From contig CAZBBS010000001.1 in the NCBI GenBank assembly GCA_964490145.1, positions 15,820 through 79,819 on the forward strand: 64,000 nucleotides of DNA. The letters are read 5' to 3'. The notes beneath the pieces are model-generated. The model was not told where the DNA came from, did no database searches, and was given only the letters and a program-made list of their open reading frames with translations. The translations under genes and the position numbers were made by a program. Numbering within the stretch: position 1 is the stretch's first letter; every line of letters begins with the position of its first letter. This DNA comes from Eutrophocola sp964490145 (GTDB lineage Bacteria; Pseudomonadota; Gammaproteobacteria; Pseudomonadales; Pseudohongiellaceae). Below are positions 63,030 to 64,000 of the stretch, piece after piece.

Positions 63030-63623
63030 GCTGCTTCTCCTGACAAAATTTCGGGCTGGCGGGGCTTGGCGCGCTTGTTCTTCTATTGTTCAGTTTCTTA
63101 AAAACTGCTGTTTTTGCTCAAAAAAACCGGCTCAATCACTGAAAACCGATCTTATATTTTTGAGGGCTGGCTATTGTCTACCAGCCAGCCATAATTTACC
63201 ACTCACAATCCGCCTAAATCTTTCCCGAAACAGCGATTTTTCCCCCGTTTTGCCTGCCTGTCCGGACATTTGCCATAACTGTTTGAGGGTGATACATTCG
63301 TTGCCCTGTAATTCCTGTCTGATATAAAAATAACAAGTATTCAGTACTTCCCTGATCAGATCTCATTGCACCTTTAAGGAATCACACTACCCTGGCTGCC
63401 AGCTCTCCATGCCTGCAGCAGGGGGAGTTTGGGGGGGAACCCATTCGGGGAAGGTTACTGATGCAGTTGCTTGAGGCAGAACTATCTGCCGGGGGAAGAC
63501 ATCAGTCAGTTTGAAACCTTTGATAAAAATTACAGATTTTTAAACCAAAAGAACAAGGCAAATACTTTCGCCCGCACCTTCAAGGCTCCGGCATTTGCTA
63601 AACACACAAAGAAGGAAACCAGT
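63030..63623 (+). promoter_or_regulatory. metK: Long tkt-metK intergenic region with predicted metK promoter
   Basis: A 594-base divergent spacer. The best promoter is TTGCCC (63301-63306), a 16-base spacer, and TATAAA (63323-63328), giving a metK leader of about 290 nucleotides. No long ORF is credible. The 5' half has T-rich stretches with the minus-strand tkt promoter expected there. Confidence 0.5.
63385..63505 (+). ncRNA. Candidate structured leader RNA of metK
   Basis: Downstream of the predicted promoter, the leader contains CTGG-ctg-CCAG, a CTGCAGCAGG block with matching TGCAGTTGC, a G-rich run (GGGGGGGAACCCATTCGGGG) and the hairpin GGCAGA-acta-TCTGCC. This density of short complementary elements and purine runs differs from flanking DNA. 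I do not recognise SAM-I, SAM-II or SAH riboswitch signatures. Tentative. Confidence 0.3.
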
Positions 63624-64000
63624 ATGACTGAAGCAGTATTGTTTACATCTGAGTCTGTATCCGAAGGCCATCCGGACAAGATCAGTGACCAGATTTCAGA
63701 TGCCATCCTCGACGCATTGCTGGAACAGGATCCCAAGTCCCGCGTTGCCGTAGAAACCCTGACCAAAACCGGTCTGGCACTTGTTGCCGGTGAGGTAACC
63801 ACTACAGCTAACATCGACGTTGAGGCGATTATCAGGGGTGTTATTTGCGACATCGGTTATACCGATTCCTCCATGGGTTACGACGGCAATACCTGTGCCG
63901 TTCTCAACGGTATCGGCAAACAGTCACCTGATATCTCCATGGGTGTTACTGAAGGTGAAGGTGACCACAAGGAGCAGGGCGCCGGCGACCAGGGTCTCAT
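63624..64000 (+). CDS. metK: S-adenosylmethionine synthetase, 5' part
   Basis: The first 125 codons of MetK, open to the window end. GAAGGAAA precedes the ATG. FTSESVSEGHPDKISDQISD is the N-terminal signature that binds ATP and magnesium, followed by KTGLALVAGEVTTTA and NGIGKQSPDIS. The enzyme makes S-adenosylmethionine from methionine and ATP. The C-terminal two-thirds lie beyond the window. Confidence 0.97.
   Translation, partial: MTEAVLFTSESVSEGHPDKISDQISDAILDALLEQDPKSRVAVETLTKTGLALVAGEVTTTANIDVEAIIRGVICDIGYTDSSMGYDGNTCAVLNGIGKQSPDISMGVTEGEGDHKEQGAGDQGL

Noticed and set aside
63385..63505. Known SAM-I, SAM-II or SAH riboswitch before metK
   Set aside because: None of their conserved core sequences can be seen; only unspecific stems and G-runs are present.
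1..64000. CRISPR arrays, prophage, insertion sequences and tRNA genes
   Set aside because: I saw no regularly spaced direct repeats, transposase or integrase genes, phage structural genes, or tRNA-like cloverleaf sequences in the window.

Overview
The window is about 64 kb of a gammaproteobacterial chromosome, carried on a scaffold with one 100-N gap (59762-59861). The conserved core points to Gammaproteobacteria: ubiH-pepP-ygfB, then zapA, a 6S RNA gene, ygfA and rpiA, and the glycolytic block metK / tkt / pgk / fba. The accessory genes suggest an aerobic, probably marine or aquatic oligotroph rather than an enteric: Tat-exported DUF1552 proteins paired with multi-domain DUF1592-type cytochromes, periplasmic ankyrin repeats, imelysins with di-haem cytochromes, and a Porin O/P channel. 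I cannot name the genus from the sequence.

Layout. 1-3.3 kb: the 5' part of a DUF1592-type cytochrome, a membrane protein, a RidA-like protein, an MFS carrier and an acylphosphatase. 3.4-6.8 kb: a metallo-beta-lactamase/cyclic-nucleotide-binding fusion, then two decayed genes (the tail of a type-I-secreted RTX-like protein and a MarC gene cut by an in-frame TAG). 6.9-15 kb: the most distinctive accessory locus, with a DUF1552 protein divergent from DUF1592 cytochrome - DUF1552 - Tat-type metallo-hydrolase lipoprotein - ankyrin protein. 15-27 kb: mixed metabolic and hypothetical genes, including two rRNA-methyltransferase-like proteins, a tandem pair from an uncharacterised family, a beta-lactamase-fold hydrolase, HPF, a LysR regulator and queH.

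27.6-42.4 kb is a phosphate and iron region. pstSCAB-phoU runs on the minus strand and continues 3 bases later into an imelysin lipoprotein, followed by a DUF1111 di-haem protein. A strong Fur-box-like palindrome then precedes imelysin 2 - DUF1513 - MauG-type peroxidase. A Porin O/P gene diverges from pstS, and phoBR follow it.

42.6-48.3 kb: an ECF sigma factor with a DUF3379 partner, an SrmB-like helicase, and a fused trpEG gene preceded by a complete trp attenuator. The attenuator is a 27-codon leader peptide with three consecutive Trp codons followed by a strong terminator, too short for ordinary ORF calling. 48.3-64 kb: the ubiquinone/cell-division/6S/rpiA block, a 30-residue membrane peptide gene, fba and pgk, an insertion (sulfotransferase, assembly gap, diguanylate cyclase) where gap/epd often lies, tkt, and a long structured leader before metK, which is cut by the window end.
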